Assembly: GCF_030269445.1 (NCBI RefSeq)
Contig: NZ_BSTJ01000009.1
Location: forward strand, 186,001 to 250,000
Reading direction: 5' to 3'
DNA from: Actinoallomurus iriomotensis
GTDB taxonomy: Bacteria; Actinomycetota; Actinomycetes; Streptosporangiales; Streptosporangiaceae
DNA length: 64,000 nt
Below are positions 37,149 to 46,270 of the stretch, in pieces. Both the position numbers and the translations under genes were made by a program. Every line of letters begins with the position of its first letter. Within the stretch, counting starts at the first letter, position 1. The notes under the pieces were generated by a model. That model saw nothing but the letters and a program-made list of their open reading frames with translations. It was not told the origin of the DNA and ran no database searches.

Positions 37149-37198
37149 AGTGAGTACTCACTTCGCCATTGACGGAGTGAGTACTCACTCCGTACAGT
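37149..37198 (+). promoter_or_regulatory. Autoregulated promoter with twin TetR palindromes
   Basis: Two palindromes share the core AGTGAGTACTCACT: 37149-37162 and the perfect 18-bp GGAGTGAGTACTCACTCC at 37174-37191. A -35 TTGACG (37169-37174) and -10 TACAGT (37193-37198) are 18 bp apart and bracket the second palindrome exactly, so a bound repressor would block polymerase. The ATG of the TetR gene lies at 37206. Confidence 0.85.
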
Positions 37199-37205
37199 CG
37201 ACGGC

Positions 37206-37826
37206 ATGACGAACTCCCCAAGCCCCACTCCCCGGCGGCGAGCGCCGGGGATGAGCGCCGAGCAGCGCCGGCAGATGATCGTCGCCGCCGCGCTGCCGCT
37301 CGTGGCCGAGTACGGCGCGGCGGTCACCACCAGCCAGATCGCGCGCGCCGCCGGCATCGGTGAGGCCACGATCTTCCGGGCCTTCGCCGACAAGGAAGAG
37401 GTGCTGGGCGCCTGCATGGCCGAGGCGATGCGCTCGGACCACGTGGTGCGGCAGATCGCCTCGATACCGCTCGACCAGCCGCTGCCCGCCCGCCTGATCG
37501 AGGCGGTCGACACCCTGGACGCCTACCTGGCGCGGATGGGGGCGCTGGCCGGCGCCCTGTACGCGTCCGGGCGAGGGCCCCGGCGGCCGGGCGGCGAGCC
37601 GCCCCCGGCCAACAGCCGGGAGGAGTCGATGGTCGCGATCCGGGCCGCCGTCGCGGAGCTGTTCGAGCCCGGCGAGGACGACCTGCGGCTGGACGCGGAC
37701 GACGCCGCGGGGATCTTCCTCGGCTTCCTGTTCGCCCGCCCCCGGGTGAACGGCGAGCGTGCCGTGAGCTCCGAGCGCCTCGTCGACGTCTTCCTCCACG
37801 GTGCCCTCGCGGGAGGCGACCGATGA
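37206..37826 (+). CDS. TetR/AcrR family regulator
   Basis: 206 residues. HTH at about 20-65: RRQMIVAAALPLVAEYGAAV, TSQIARAAGIGEATIFRAFA. The ligand-binding domain is helical, with a Gly/Pro-rich insertion near 120-135. Overlaps the VOC gene by ATGA and very probably represses this operon through the twin palindromes upstream. Confidence 0.92.
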   Translation: MTNSPSPTPRRRAPGMSAEQRRQMIVAAALPLVAEYGAAVTTSQIARAAGIGEATIFRAFADKEEVLGACMAEAMRSDHVVRQIASIPLDQPLPARLIEAVDTLDAYLARMGALAGALYASGRGPRRPGGEPPPANSREESMVAIRAAVAELFEPGEDDLRLDADDAAGIFLGFLFARPRVNGERAVSSERLVDVFLHGALAGGDR

Positions 37827-38197
37827 CCGTGACGCTGAACCACACCATCGTGACGGCCACGGACAACCAGGCGGCCGCCCGCTTCTTCGCGACCATCATG
37901 GGCCTGGAGTGCCTGCCGCCGGCGGGCGCGCACGGTCACTTCGTCCCGGTGCGGGTCAACGACCGGCTCACGCTGGACTACATGACGGTCGAGGAGCCCG
38001 CCGGCCACCACCTGGCCTTCGACGTCGATCCGGACACCTTCGACCGGATCCTCGCCCGCCTGCGGGAACGGAACATCCCCTTCGGCAACAGCCCGTCCAC
38101 GCCCGGCAACGGCCGCGTCGACCATCCGCTCTGCCCGCGCGGGCTGTTCTTCGCCGACGCCGCGCGCAACCTGTACGAGGTGATGTCGCCGCGGTGA
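37823..38197 (+). CDS. VOC family protein (glyoxalase/bleomycin-resistance fold)
   Basis: 124 residues. Two beta-alpha-beta-beta-beta modules: TLNHTIVTATDNQAAARFFA and HHLAFDVDPDTFDRIL, ending GLFFADAARNLYEVMS with the metal-ligand Glu; His near residue 7 is the other likely ligand. Cofactor-dependent dioxygenase, isomerase or drug-binding protein; substrate unknown. Expression is coupled to the TetR repressor. Confidence 0.87.
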   Translation: MTVTLNHTIVTATDNQAAARFFATIMGLECLPPAGAHGHFVPVRVNDRLTLDYMTVEEPAGHHLAFDVDPDTFDRILARLRERNIPFGNSPSTPGNGRVDHPLCPRGLFFADAARNLYEVMSPR

Positions 38198-38198
38198 C

Positions 38199-39059
38199 TC
38201 AGACGAACAGCGGCTCCGCGGCGGACCGCTCGGCCAGCGCGCTCATCGCCTCATCGTCCGGGGCGGCGGTGTAACGGGAGGCGGCGTCGAGCACGCGCGG
38301 CAGCAGGCCGACGTCGCCGACGCTGTTCACGAAGATGCCCGGACGGCTGAGCGCCCACCAGACGGCCAGGTCGATGTCGTCCTGCCGCTCCAGCGGCTCG
38401 TACCAGGTCGACCGGGTGTGCGGGCGTTCACGCCAGTGGCGCAGCGCGATCGACTTGATCGTCTGCACCGCCACCCGCCGCTCCCGGCAGGTCTGGTACA
38501 GCGCGTCGAAGTTGTCGGCGTAGTACGGGCTGCGCATGGTCACGTAGTTGTACGGCAGCAGCACCGAGTCGAAGTCGAACCGGTCGAGACTGCGCCGATG
38601 CGTCGCGGCGATCTGCGCGCCGTGACCGGTCACTCCGATGAAGCGCACGAGCCCCTCGTCCCGCGCCTCGATCGCCGCCTCCAGCGCGCCGCCCGGGGAC
38701 AGGGCGATGTCCCACTCGATGGGGTCGGCCAGGTTGTGCAGCTGGAGCAGGTCGACGTGGTCGACGCCCAGGCGTTCGAGCGAACGGTGGAGCTCCTCGC
38801 GGGCCGGGCCGGCCTTGCGCTCACCGGTCTTGGTGGCCAGGAAGAACCGGCCGGGTTCGCGGGCCAGCAGCGGCTTGAGCCGTACCTCGGCCTCGCCGTA
38901 CGACGCCGCGACGTCGATGTGGTTCACACCGTGTTCGAGCAGGACGTCGAGCATCTCGTCGGCGACCCGCTGCGGCTCGTTGGCGAGAGCCGCGGCCCCG
39001 AAGATCACCCGGGTGCTCAGGTGGCCGGTGCGCCCGAACTCTGCCGTCTCGATCGCCAT
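38199..39059 (-). CDS. Aldo/keto reductase
   Basis: 286 residues. Catalytic tetrad: Asp in HIDVAASYG, Tyr in the same motif, Lys in FLATKTGE and His in LLQLHNLA. Typical AKR start [22 protein letters not shown]-dependent reductase of the short bacterial type. Start ATG 39059 behind GGGAGGG. Ends 1 bp after the convergent VOC gene. Confidence 0.9.
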   Translation of the reverse strand: MAIETAEFGRTGHLSTRVIFGAAALANEPQRVADEMLDVLLEHGVNHIDVAASYGEAEVRLKPLLAREPGRFFLATKTGERKAGPAREELHRSLERLGVDHVDLLQLHNLADPIEWDIALSPGGALEAAIEARDEGLVRFIGVTGHGAQIAATHRRSLDRFDFDSVLLPYNYVTMRSPYYADNFDALYQTCRERRVAVQTIKSIALRHWRERPHTRSTWYEPLERQDDIDLAVWWALSRPGIFVNSVGDVGLLPRVLDAASRYTAAPDDEAMSALAERSAAEPLFV

Positions 39060-39159
39060 GAACCCTCCCGTGCCGATGTGGGCGGCGGCGCTGTTCGCCG
39101 GAGATCGCCCGCCATGAGATCAACTTACGCCTTGGTCCCGCCTTGGCCATGTCGCCGGG

Positions 39160-40143
39160 TCAGGAGCGCAGCCACTCGTCGATCGCGCGGTGGATCCGCT
39201 CCTTGGTCGCCGCCGGGGCGAAGGACGCGTCGACGCCCGTACGGGACAGCTCGGCGAGTGCCGTGTCGTCGTAGCCGAAGGCCGTACGGACGCGGGCGTA
39301 CTCCTCGGCCAGTGAGGTGCCGGCCGTCGAGGGGATGTCGGTGTTCAGCGTGACCCGCAGGCCGGCGTCGCGCAGCCGCGGCAGCGGGTGCGCGTCGAGC
39401 GACGCGGCGACGCCGAGCGTCACGTTCGAGGACGGGCAGACCTCCAGCGGAATGCCGCGTTCGCGTACTTCGGCGACCAGGTCCGGGTCGTCCAGCACCC
39501 GGATCCCGTGCCCCAGCCGCTCCGTACGGCCGACGGTGATCGCCTCACGGATGCTGTCCGGCCCGCACGTCTCCCCGGCGTGGTGCACCAGGTGCAGCCC
39601 GGTGTCGCGAGCCGCGTGGAGCACCTCGGCGAACGGTGCGAGCGGGTGCGCCTCGTCACCGGCCAGCCCGACCGCGATGACCTCCTCGCGAGACGTGGCG
39701 AGCTCGACGGTCCGCCGGGCTCGCTCGACCGAACGGCGCCGGGAGTGGTCGAGGATGACCCGGCACTCGACGCCGTACGCCGCCCGGCCCTCAGCCAGGC
39801 CGTCCAGCACCGCCGCCAACGGCATGCCGAGGTCGCCGAGCCGCTCGCCGTGCGAGGCCGCCGTGAAGGTGACCTCGGCATAGCGCGTGCCCTGCGCCGC
39901 CTCGTCCGCGCAGTACTCGAGGGCGATCCGCCGGAAGTCCTCCGGCCGGCGCAGGCAGCTCCTGATGAGCGTGTTGTGGTCGGCGAACTGGCGGAACCCG
40001 TCGAACATCGGCGGGCCGTCCTCCGGCCGCGACGGCACCGGGACCCCGGTGGCCTCGCCGATCTCCCGCAACGTCGTCCACCGGATGGTGCTCTCCAGGT
40101 GGACGTGCAGGTGAGCCTTGGGCAGGAGCGTCAGGTCGCGCAT
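39160..40143 (-). CDS. Adenosine deaminase family protein
   Basis: 327 residues from ATG 40143; in-frame starts exist at 40155 and 40212. Zinc/active-site motifs: HLHVHLE, HHAGETCG (catalytic Glu), LGHGIRVL and LNTDIPSTAG. In most family members the last motif reads NTDDP; here the second Asp, which contacts the purine ring, is Ile. It may therefore act on a different purine nucleoside or base. Soluble, purine salvage by family. Confidence 0.88.
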   Translation of the reverse strand: MRDLTLLPKAHLHVHLESTIRWTTLREIGEATGVPVPSRPEDGPPMFDGFRQFADHNTLIRSCLRRPEDFRRIALEYCADEAAQGTRYAEVTFTAASHGERLGDLGMPLAAVLDGLAEGRAAYGVECRVILDHSRRRSVERARRTVELATSREEVIAVGLAGDEAHPLAPFAEVLHAARDTGLHLVHHAGETCGPDSIREAITVGRTERLGHGIRVLDDPDLVAEVRERGIPLEVCPSSNVTLGVAASLDAHPLPRLRDAGLRVTLNTDIPSTAGTSLAEEYARVRTAFGYDDTALAELSRTGVDASFAPAATKERIHRAIDEWLRS

Positions 40144-40539
40144 GGGGACAAGCATCGCGTACGGCACGGACCTCCCGGCGCGCGAGCGGCGGCATTTCGG
40201 CCTTGGCGGCATTGGAGAAATACGACGGCCGCTTCCGGTGAATGGCTGAATAATCCGATACTGGCCGTGTCCCGCATCCCTTCATTTGGCGGCTCGATGA
40301 GTAATGGAAGCGCCAAATTCTGCAACCCCGTACCGGGTGGGATATGACCCGTTGTTTGCTTCGTCTGGCGCGATCATGGACCGCACGGGACGTGATCTTT
40401 TTCAATCACGCCGCAGGTGGGGAGTGGTTTTACGTATCTGGATCGGGCCCCACGGACACCACTGGGGCCGGTGTTAATGTTGCGTTCGTTCAGCATCGAG
40501 GTACGACGTTTCTGAGATCACCGGCCACTTGGAGGGTGT
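40144..40539. other. Intergenic stretch, no gene recognised
   Basis: About 400 bp of lower GC than its surroundings, between the adenosine deaminase start and a doubtful short frame at 40540. I see no convincing coding region, RNA or repeat; it probably contains promoters for both sides. Confidence 0.5.
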
Positions 40540-40749
40540 GTGAAGCGGCAAAGGCTGAAGATGTGGACGACGCCTGTCGTCGGCGGTATTCGCCGTCAAT
40601 GCCTCATGCTGTTCGCCGCCGCCGCGTGGCCGCCTTTCCCCGAATGTAACTTTTCCGCTGATGCCGCCGCACAACGTGCGCCGGTCGTGTCCGGGTCAAG
40701 AAGTCACTCTCCACGAGAACTCCGAGCGGTGATCCACATCGCCGGTTAA
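40540..40749 (+). CDS. Possible small secreted or membrane peptide
   Basis: 69 residues from GTG 40540, preceded by GGAGG at a good distance. Basic head MKRQRLKMW and a short hydrophobic run CLMLFAAAAW, then no known motif. The ribosome site is the main support; it may be spurious. Confidence 0.3.
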   Translation: MKRQRLKMWTTPVVGGIRRQCLMLFAAAAWPPFPECNFSADAAAQRAPVVSGSRSHSPRELRAVIHIAG

Positions 40750-40840
40750 CGCCAGGGCGGCGCGGACAAGGGCCGCCGCACCGCCCGGGCGAGAACCTCC
40801 CGAACCACCAGTGAAGAAAACCAACACCCTTGGGGGAGAC

Positions 40841-41731
40841 ATGCACAAATGGACCGCTCGCGCCGCCAGGGTGGCGCTGGTCGCGGCCGCCGTCAGCGCG
40901 GCCAGCGTCGGCGTCGCCAATGCGGACGACACGACGGGCGACCACAGCATCCTCGGCGGTAACCAGTTGCTCAATCACCTTTCGGTCATCGCGCCGATCG
41001 GTCTGTTCGGTAACCACGTCAACCTGCTGAGCACGGTCGTGCCGGGCAGCGGCTTCCGCTACGCGCACGTCCGCGCGGACGATGACCCGGCTCCGCAGAT
41101 GGACATCTGCGGCAACGCCATCTCCAGCGCGAACGGCATCGGTACGGCCGCGTGCAAGGGCCAGGCGAACATCGGCACCACCGAGGCCGCTCCGGCAGCG
41201 GTCGTGGCCGCGCCTGCGGCACCGGCCGCGGTCACGGCTCCGGCTCCGGCCATGGCCAGCGAGACGGCCGGCGCTCCGACCGCCGCCATCGGCGCTCCGG
41301 GCGCCGCGCCTGCGGAGACCGCAGCCGCGCCCGCCCCGGTCCAGGCCGAGGCTCCGTCCATCGCTCCGGCCGAGGCACCGGCCATCGCGTCCGCGTCCGC
41401 TCCGGCTCAGGCTCCGGCCGCCGCTCCGGCCCAGGCTCCGGCGGAGGCACCGGCCATCGCACCGGCCGCCGCTCCGGCGGAACCCGCCGCCGCGGCACCG
41501 GTCGCCGCTCCGATCGCCCAGGAGGCCCGTCCCGTCGAGATGAGCACTTCTGGCGAGAACGGCGTGCTGAGCGGCAATCAGGTCAAGGCGCCCGTACGCG
41601 CCCCGATCCGGATCTGCGGCAACGCGGGCGCCCTGGGCGGCATGGCCACCGCCGCGTGCGAGGGAACCGCGTCCAGCGGCCGAATCGGCACGGCGGCCCG
41701 TACGTTCGGCGTCGCCGGCCTGCTCGGCTGA
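40841..41731 (+). CDS. Chaplin-like secreted protein with two chaplin modules and an Ala/Pro linker
   Basis: 296 residues from ATG 40841 (GGGGGAG just upstream). Signal peptide ARVALVAAAVSAASVGVANA. Module 1: HSILGGNQLL...PIGLFGN... MDICGNAISSANGIGTAACKG. About 120 residues of (AP)-rich repeats with EAPAIAPA units follow. Module 2: GVLSGNQVKAPVRAPIRICG then CGNAGALGGMATAACEG. Both carry the chaplin pattern LxGNxxxxPxxxPxxxCGNA....C with two Cys. Chaplins form amyloid-like surface layers on aerial hyphae. No LPXTG or sorting tail. Confidence 0.75.
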   Translation: MHKWTARAARVALVAAAVSAASVGVANADDTTGDHSILGGNQLLNHLSVIAPIGLFGNHVNLLSTVVPGSGFRYAHVRADDDPAPQMDICGNAISSANGIGTAACKGQANIGTTEAAPAAVVAAPAAPAAVTAPAPAMASETAGAPTAAIGAPGAAPAETAAAPAPVQAEAPSIAPAEAPAIASASAPAQAPAAAPAQAPAEAPAIAPAAAPAEPAAAAPVAAPIAQEARPVEMSTSGENGVLSGNQVKAPVRAPIRICGNAGALGGMATAACEGTASSGRIGTAARTFGVAGLLG

Positions 41732-41901
41732 ACCCTGACACTGGGGCAGTCTCTCGGCATCGGCCGAATCACCTGTCCGTCCGCCCGGACCACCGGGCGG
41801 GCGGACATTCCTTTTCCGCACTCAGCCCCTGCCAACGCCGCGCCCTCGGGCTTCGGATATTCCTTTGCCCGCCGAATCGATGCCTGCCTAGGCTCGCCCG
41901 G

Positions 41902-42906
41902 GTGCGGCGCACCATCATCATCGGCGACATCCACGGCTGTTTCGACGAGCTGCTCGAACTACTCGACGAAGTCGACCTCCGCCCGGACGATCTGCTGGTC
42001 AGCGTCGGCGATCTGGTCGACCGCGGACCGGCGCCCGGTGAGGTGGTCGGACTTTTCCGTGAACGCCCGAACTCGGTCGTGGTCATGGGCAACCACGAAC
42101 GCAAGCACGTGCGCGGGATCTTCTCCTACGCGCAAGAGATCACGCGCTTGCAACTGGGCGACCGGTACACCGAAACGGTCGACTGGATGCGGACACGGCC
42201 GTACTACTTCGAGAACGACCATGTCCGCGTCGTCCACGCCGCGATGCTGCCCGGAATCCCGCTGGCCGACCAGAAAGAAGAAATCCTCTGCGGCTCGACC
42301 AGCGGCGAACGAGAACTCGCCACGCTGTTCCCCGACGGCCACTGGCACGACCACTACACCGACACCAAACCGGTTGTCTTCGGCCATCACGTGACCGGGC
42401 CCGAGCCGATGATCCGCGACGGCAGGATCTTCGGCCTGGACACCGGCGCCTGTCACGGCTGGAACCTGACCGCGCTGTGCGTGCCGGGATTCACCGTGCA
42501 CTCGGTGAGGGCGCACGCGGATCACTGGTCGCTCGCCAAGCGCCAATGGCAGTTGCCCGTCCTGAAGACCAGGCCGTGGCGTGACTTCTCCTGGCCGGAG
42601 CTGGCTGAAGCGATCGCGAGGTTCTCCTCGGCGCCCGACGCCGCCACACGCGGCTGGCTGGAAAAGCTCGAAAACTGGGCGGCGGAACTGCGGTCGTCCT
42701 TTCCTGCCCTGGTCGCCACGGCGCATCGCCTCGCCGGCGAGCTCGCCACAGACGAACTGCGGCGGCATCCGGCCGCACGCTTCCTGTTCCAAGCACGTGA
42801 CGGTCGGCTCGACCAGACCAGTCTGGCCGGACAGTGCTCAACACCCCGCAGGACGATCGACCTGGCGACCGCGCTCGGCCTGGTCGTACGCGAACTGCCC
42901 GACTGA
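41902..42906 (+). CDS. Metallophosphoesterase (bis(5'-nucleosyl)-tetraphosphatase/PP-like)
   Basis: 334 residues from GTG 41902; the frame is open to 41152 through repeat DNA. Calcineurin-type motifs GDIHGCFDELLELL, GDLVDRGPAPGEVV, GNHERKH and FGHHVTG, GLDTGACHG as in ApaH/PrpE-like enzymes. A C-terminal helical domain of about 100 residues (WPELAEAIARFSSAPDAAT) is extra. Hydrolyses a phosphoester or dinucleoside polyphosphate; substrate unassigned. Confidence 0.87.
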   Translation: MRRTIIIGDIHGCFDELLELLDEVDLRPDDLLVSVGDLVDRGPAPGEVVGLFRERPNSVVVMGNHERKHVRGIFSYAQEITRLQLGDRYTETVDWMRTRPYYFENDHVRVVHAAMLPGIPLADQKEEILCGSTSGERELATLFPDGHWHDHYTDTKPVVFGHHVTGPEPMIRDGRIFGLDTGACHGWNLTALCVPGFTVHSVRAHADHWSLAKRQWQLPVLKTRPWRDFSWPELAEAIARFSSAPDAATRGWLEKLENWAAELRSSFPALVATAHRLAGELATDELRRHPAARFLFQARDGRLDQTSLAGQCSTPRRTIDLATALGLVVRELPD

Positions 42907-43249
42907 CTCCGCACATCTGGCTCGCGGAGGCCGGGCGCAGACAAGGTGAAATCACGATCTCTCCCCTTCCTGCGGCAAGAATCCGGTCGCGACCGGCTAT
43001 CTCCTCCTGTTCTGCCGATTCTCACGGCGGAGGCGATGAAATTACATCGTTTCCCTTGCACTTCCCGTGCGGTGATCTTGGGCCATATAGGGTTATCGAA
43101 AAACCCTCGTTTTACTTTTCGGGATTGGCGGCGGATCTAAATCCCGATGGTGAGTCTTGAGGCGAAAAGAGGCGATGATACGGCGCCAAGTGCAGGGGGT
43201 ATCTGCTGATGCGAAGAAAGGCTCACACGTACCCTTTGGAGGTCAGCGG
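42907..43249. other. Long leader region ahead of the NlpC/P60 gene
   Basis: 343 bp with no recognised gene. It contains AT-rich blocks (for example ttacttttcgggattggcgg) unlike the flanks, and ends in a strong ribosome site. In actinobacteria such leaders before cell-wall peptidases can hold c-di-AMP riboswitches, but I could not match the conserved core. Confidence 0.4.
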
Positions 43250-44485
43250 ATGGATTCGGTGGACCAGGCTGAGTCACAAGCCTGGAGTCTCTGGGCCAAA
43301 CTGGCCGCTCCAGCTTTACTGCGATGTCCTGTCCTCGGTATCAGCGCTGTGCTGGTCGTATCGACCCCGCTCGCCGCGGTGGCTCGTACTCTGCCGCGTT
43401 CCCAAGACTTCGCCTCGGCCGCGCCAACGCAGCGGCAGATGCGTGTCCTGCGTTCCTACGAGCGGTACATGGCCCGGATGAAGGCCCAGTCCGTCAAGGC
43501 GCGCGCGGCGGTGCGGTTCGCCTACCGGCAGGTCGGAAAGCCTTACCAGTGGGGCGGCGCCGGCCCGCGCACGTACGACTGCTCCGGCCTGGTGATGGCC
43601 GCCTGGCGCAAGGGCGGCCTACGGCTCCCGCACCGGGCCGACCTCCAGCACCGGATGATCCGCAGAAAGGTGGGCCTGAAGCACCTGCGTCCCGGTGACC
43701 TGGTGTTCTTCTCGGGCGACCATCACGTCGGCATCTACGTCGGACGTCGGCACTTCCTTCACGCGCCGCACACCGGTGCCCGGGTCCAGCGCGGGACGCT
43801 GTCCGGGTGGCGGCTGCGGGTCTTCGCCGGAGCGGCCCGGCCAGGGGCGCCGGCGTACCAGGCGTGGCCGCACTGGGTGCGTGCGCTCGCCAAGCAGCAC
43901 GAGGCCGAGCGGCACCCGCACGCCGCACCGCACCGGCGGCACGACGACGCGCACACGGACGTCCCGGCCGGCCCGCAGGCGGAGACGCCCGCGCAGGCTC
44001 AGACGCCCATACCGGCGGAGACGCCCGCCACCGCACCGGACGGAATCCAGCAGGAGGTCCAGGGGCCCGAGGACGATCAGACCGGTCCGTACAACGAGGC
44101 CGGGCAGCCGTCCACCGCTCCGGTGACGCCGCCGCCGGCGAGCGACCGGGCCCAGGAGCCGGCCGGCCCCGCCGCGCACGCGCCGTCGACCGGCTCGAGG
44201 TTGCTGTCCGTTCCACTGCTCAGGATGTCGGCGCCACGTGGCGACCACCACCACGCCGACCCCGCGCCTCGACCCGCGCCCAAGCCGGGGGCGCACGCCG
44301 GCTCGCACGCAGGAGCGCGCACCGGCACGCGGCCGCACCGTCCGCCGGTCACCGTACGGCGTCAGAACGACGAGCAGCGGTTCGACCGCGACTTCGGCGA
44401 CGGCGGTGACTACCGGGACGATGACGCCGGCGACACCGGCAATGACGGCATCGACCTGCGCTCACTTCTGGGGAACGCTCCCTGA
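43250..44485 (+). CDS. Secreted NlpC/P60 cell-wall peptidase
   Basis: 411 residues from ATG 43250 (GGAGG 7 nt upstream; frame open to 43157). A hydrophobic segment (VLGISAVLVVSTPLAAVA) directs export. The NlpC/P60 domain (about 80-195) has Cys in YDCSGLVMAAWR, His in GDHHVGIYVG and the third polar residue in FLHAPHTGA. The remaining about 200 residues are a disordered Pro/Ala/His/Arg tail. Cleaves peptidoglycan stem peptides. Confidence 0.88.
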   Translation: MDSVDQAESQAWSLWAKLAAPALLRCPVLGISAVLVVSTPLAAVARTLPRSQDFASAAPTQRQMRVLRSYERYMARMKAQSVKARAAVRFAYRQVGKPYQWGGAGPRTYDCSGLVMAAWRKGGLRLPHRADLQHRMIRRKVGLKHLRPGDLVFFSGDHHVGIYVGRRHFLHAPHTGARVQRGTLSGWRLRVFAGAARPGAPAYQAWPHWVRALAKQHEAERHPHAAPHRRHDDAHTDVPAGPQAETPAQAQTPIPAETPATAPDGIQQEVQGPEDDQTGPYNEAGQPSTAPVTPPPASDRAQEPAGPAAHAPSTGSRLLSVPLLRMSAPRGDHHHADPAPRPAPKPGAHAGSHAGARTGTRPHRPPVTVRRQNDEQRFDRDFGDGGDYRDDDAGDTGNDGIDLRSLLGNAP

Positions 44486-44600
44486 TCGAGGCCCGCCGAC
44501 CGGAATGACGGCCGGGACCGGACATCCCCGATGGTGTGGAATGTTTCACATTCGTGGGGGAAGAGTCGAGGTCAAGCCGAAGGTCGGCGGGGGGCGGGAG

Positions 44601-45533
44601 ATGGCCGATAGCGTTCGTTGTCCGGGGTCGCCGCGAAGGGCGCCCCGGACAACGGCCTGCCGTGACCTCCCGGCGCCGTCCGCCACGGCACCGTGCGCTG
44701 CGGCGTCGGAGGGCTCGGGAGAGTCGCCCCGGCAGGCCGGGGCCCGTACCGATCCGGCGGAGCGCGACCGCCCCGCCTTATGCACCTCGCGACTGCGTCC
44801 GGCGTTGCGGCACGCTCTCCGCCTGCTGCTCACCGTGTTCGGCCTGGTCCTGGCGTTCTTAGCGGTCGAGGCGCTGTCCCAGGCCGGCGCCGAGGCACGT
44901 GCCGAGACCCGCGCCTCGCACGCGAACAGCCGCACCCAGGGCGCGCTCCCCGGCCGGTCAGCGGCGACCCACCGCGCACCCGCCACCCCTACGGCGCGGC
45001 CCATCCGTACGCGAGAGGTCCCGCACCGCGTGGCCCGGCCGCGCATCGCGACCCGACGGCCGATCGGACCGTCCGGCCGGCGCCTGGCCGCCGCCTTGCC
45101 GTACGACCACGGAGGCCACGCCGGCCACCACCACGCGTGCGCGACGCGGGATCGGCGGACCGGCACGACGCCGACCCGACGGGCGAGTGTCCCCGTGGAA
45201 CGCGCCGTCCCGCACAGCGTGCGGAGGGGGCCGTCCCCTCCCCGACTCGCCAGACCGGTCCGCCCGGTGACCAGGCCGTACCGGATCGGGTCGACCGGAC
45301 CCGTCATGTCCACGCCGCGACCGCCCTCGCCGCAGGTCGGTGTGCCGCCGTCGGTCCCGGCCCCGGTCTCCGGCTGCGGAGACGGCGGCTGCGGGGGAGG
45401 CAAGACGTCCGGCGGCACCGGCGAGGTCCTGCGCGTCGACCGTCCTGCCTCCGGCCTCTGGACCACTACCCTTCCGACCTGGCGAAGGCCCGGCCGCCAT
45501 ATCCCCGACAAGCCACCCTTCTCTCCTGACTGA
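44601..45533 (+). CDS. Hypothetical single-pass membrane protein with Pro/Arg-rich exterior
   Basis: 310 residues from ATG 44601 (GGGAG directly upstream; ATG 44541 possible). Hydrophobic helix LRHALRLLLTVFGLVLAFLAVEAL near residues 72-95, followed by a low-complexity Arg/Pro/Thr region, a His-rich patch GGHAGHHHA and a Cys/Gly cluster GCGDGGCGGGK. No family recognised. Frames on the other strand are also open here, so the call is moderate. Confidence 0.45.
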   Translation: MADSVRCPGSPRRAPRTTACRDLPAPSATAPCAAASEGSGESPRQAGARTDPAERDRPALCTSRLRPALRHALRLLLTVFGLVLAFLAVEALSQAGAEARAETRASHANSRTQGALPGRSAATHRAPATPTARPIRTREVPHRVARPRIATRRPIGPSGRRLAAALPYDHGGHAGHHHACATRDRRTGTTPTRRASVPVERAVPHSVRRGPSPPRLARPVRPVTRPYRIGSTGPVMSTPRPPSPQVGVPPSVPAPVSGCGDGGCGGGKTSGGTGEVLRVDRPASGLWTTTLPTWRRPGRHIPDKPPFSPD

Positions 45534-45652
45534 CCACGAATCGGCCGGTGGGCAGCGGCGTGTCCCTGCCACCGGCAGCCCCGTTCGAGGACCGGCGCGC
45601 CAGGAGGGCGCGGCCGGTGACTTCCGATCGTCCGTCAAAGGGGGAACGACTC

Positions 45653-46267
45653 GTGATCCGTACTCTCGTCGCCGAGCATGTGCACCTGTTACGTATCGGT
45701 CTGGCCGCCTATCTCACCCAGGAGCCGGGGATCGAGGTCGTCGCCGAACTCGAGGAAGGTGACCGGCTCGTCTCGACCGCCGCCGAGGTGGCGCCCGAGG
45801 TCGCCGTCATCGATGTCGACCTGCCGCCGGAGGGAGGGGCCACCGTGGCCGGGATGCTGACGCGGACCGTGCCCGCGTGCGCCACGGTCATGCTGGTCGG
45901 CCGGGACGACCCGGGAGCTCTCGGCCGTGCCATGTCCGTCCGGCCGCTGGGCATGATCACCCGGGAGGCGCCGGTCGAACTGCTCACCTGGTGTGTACGC
46001 CGGGTCGCGTCCGGCCGTCGCGTGGTCGACCCGGACCTCGCGAGTATCGCCCGCGCCATCGACGAGAACCCGCTGACCCACCGTGAGCGGCAGATCCTGC
46101 GGATCGCCTCCGCAGGCGCCTCGACGGCGGAGATCGCCGCCGAACTGTCCGTCAGCGCCAAGACGGTGCGCAACCATCTGTCCCGCGCGTTCGTACGGAT
46201 CGGCGCGCGCAACCGGATGGACGCCATCCGCATCGCGACCGAGCGCGAATGGCTGGGAGACACCTGA
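45653..46267 (+). CDS. Atypical LuxR-type response regulator (orphan)
   Basis: 204 residues from GTG 45653 (GGGGG upstream; frame open to 45548). Receiver-like half: VAEHVHLLRIGLAAYL replaces the usual DD pair by E-H, the Asp in VAVIDVDLPP remains, and the conserved Lys position is Arg (GMITREAP). The HTH LTHRERQILRIASAGASTAEIAAEL is standard. Phosphorylation by a normal kinase is doubtful. No kinase is adjacent; it ends 3 bp from the convergent cphA. Confidence 0.85.
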   Translation: MIRTLVAEHVHLLRIGLAAYLTQEPGIEVVAELEEGDRLVSTAAEVAPEVAVIDVDLPPEGGATVAGMLTRTVPACATVMLVGRDDPGALGRAMSVRPLGMITREAPVELLTWCVRRVASGRRVVDPDLASIARAIDENPLTHRERQILRIASAGASTAEIAAELSVSAKTVRNHLSRAFVRIGARNRMDAIRIATEREWLGDT

Positions 46268-46270
46268 CGG

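Noticed and set aside
40604-41821. Gly/Arg-rich long frame antisense to the chaplin-like gene
   Set aside because: Composition is that expected from an antisense Ala/Pro repeat; no start signal.
41152-41901. N-terminal extension of the phosphoesterase through the repeat region
   Set aside because: The extension is a shifted frame of the chaplin-like gene; the family motif begins right after GTG 41902.
42907-43249. c-di-AMP (ydaO-type) riboswitch before the NlpC/P60 gene
   Set aside because: Context fits, but I could not find the conserved core sequences.
44546-45511. 321-residue minus-strand frame opposite the gene at 44601
   Set aside because: The plus-strand frame has a proper membrane helix and ribosome site; the minus frame has neither.
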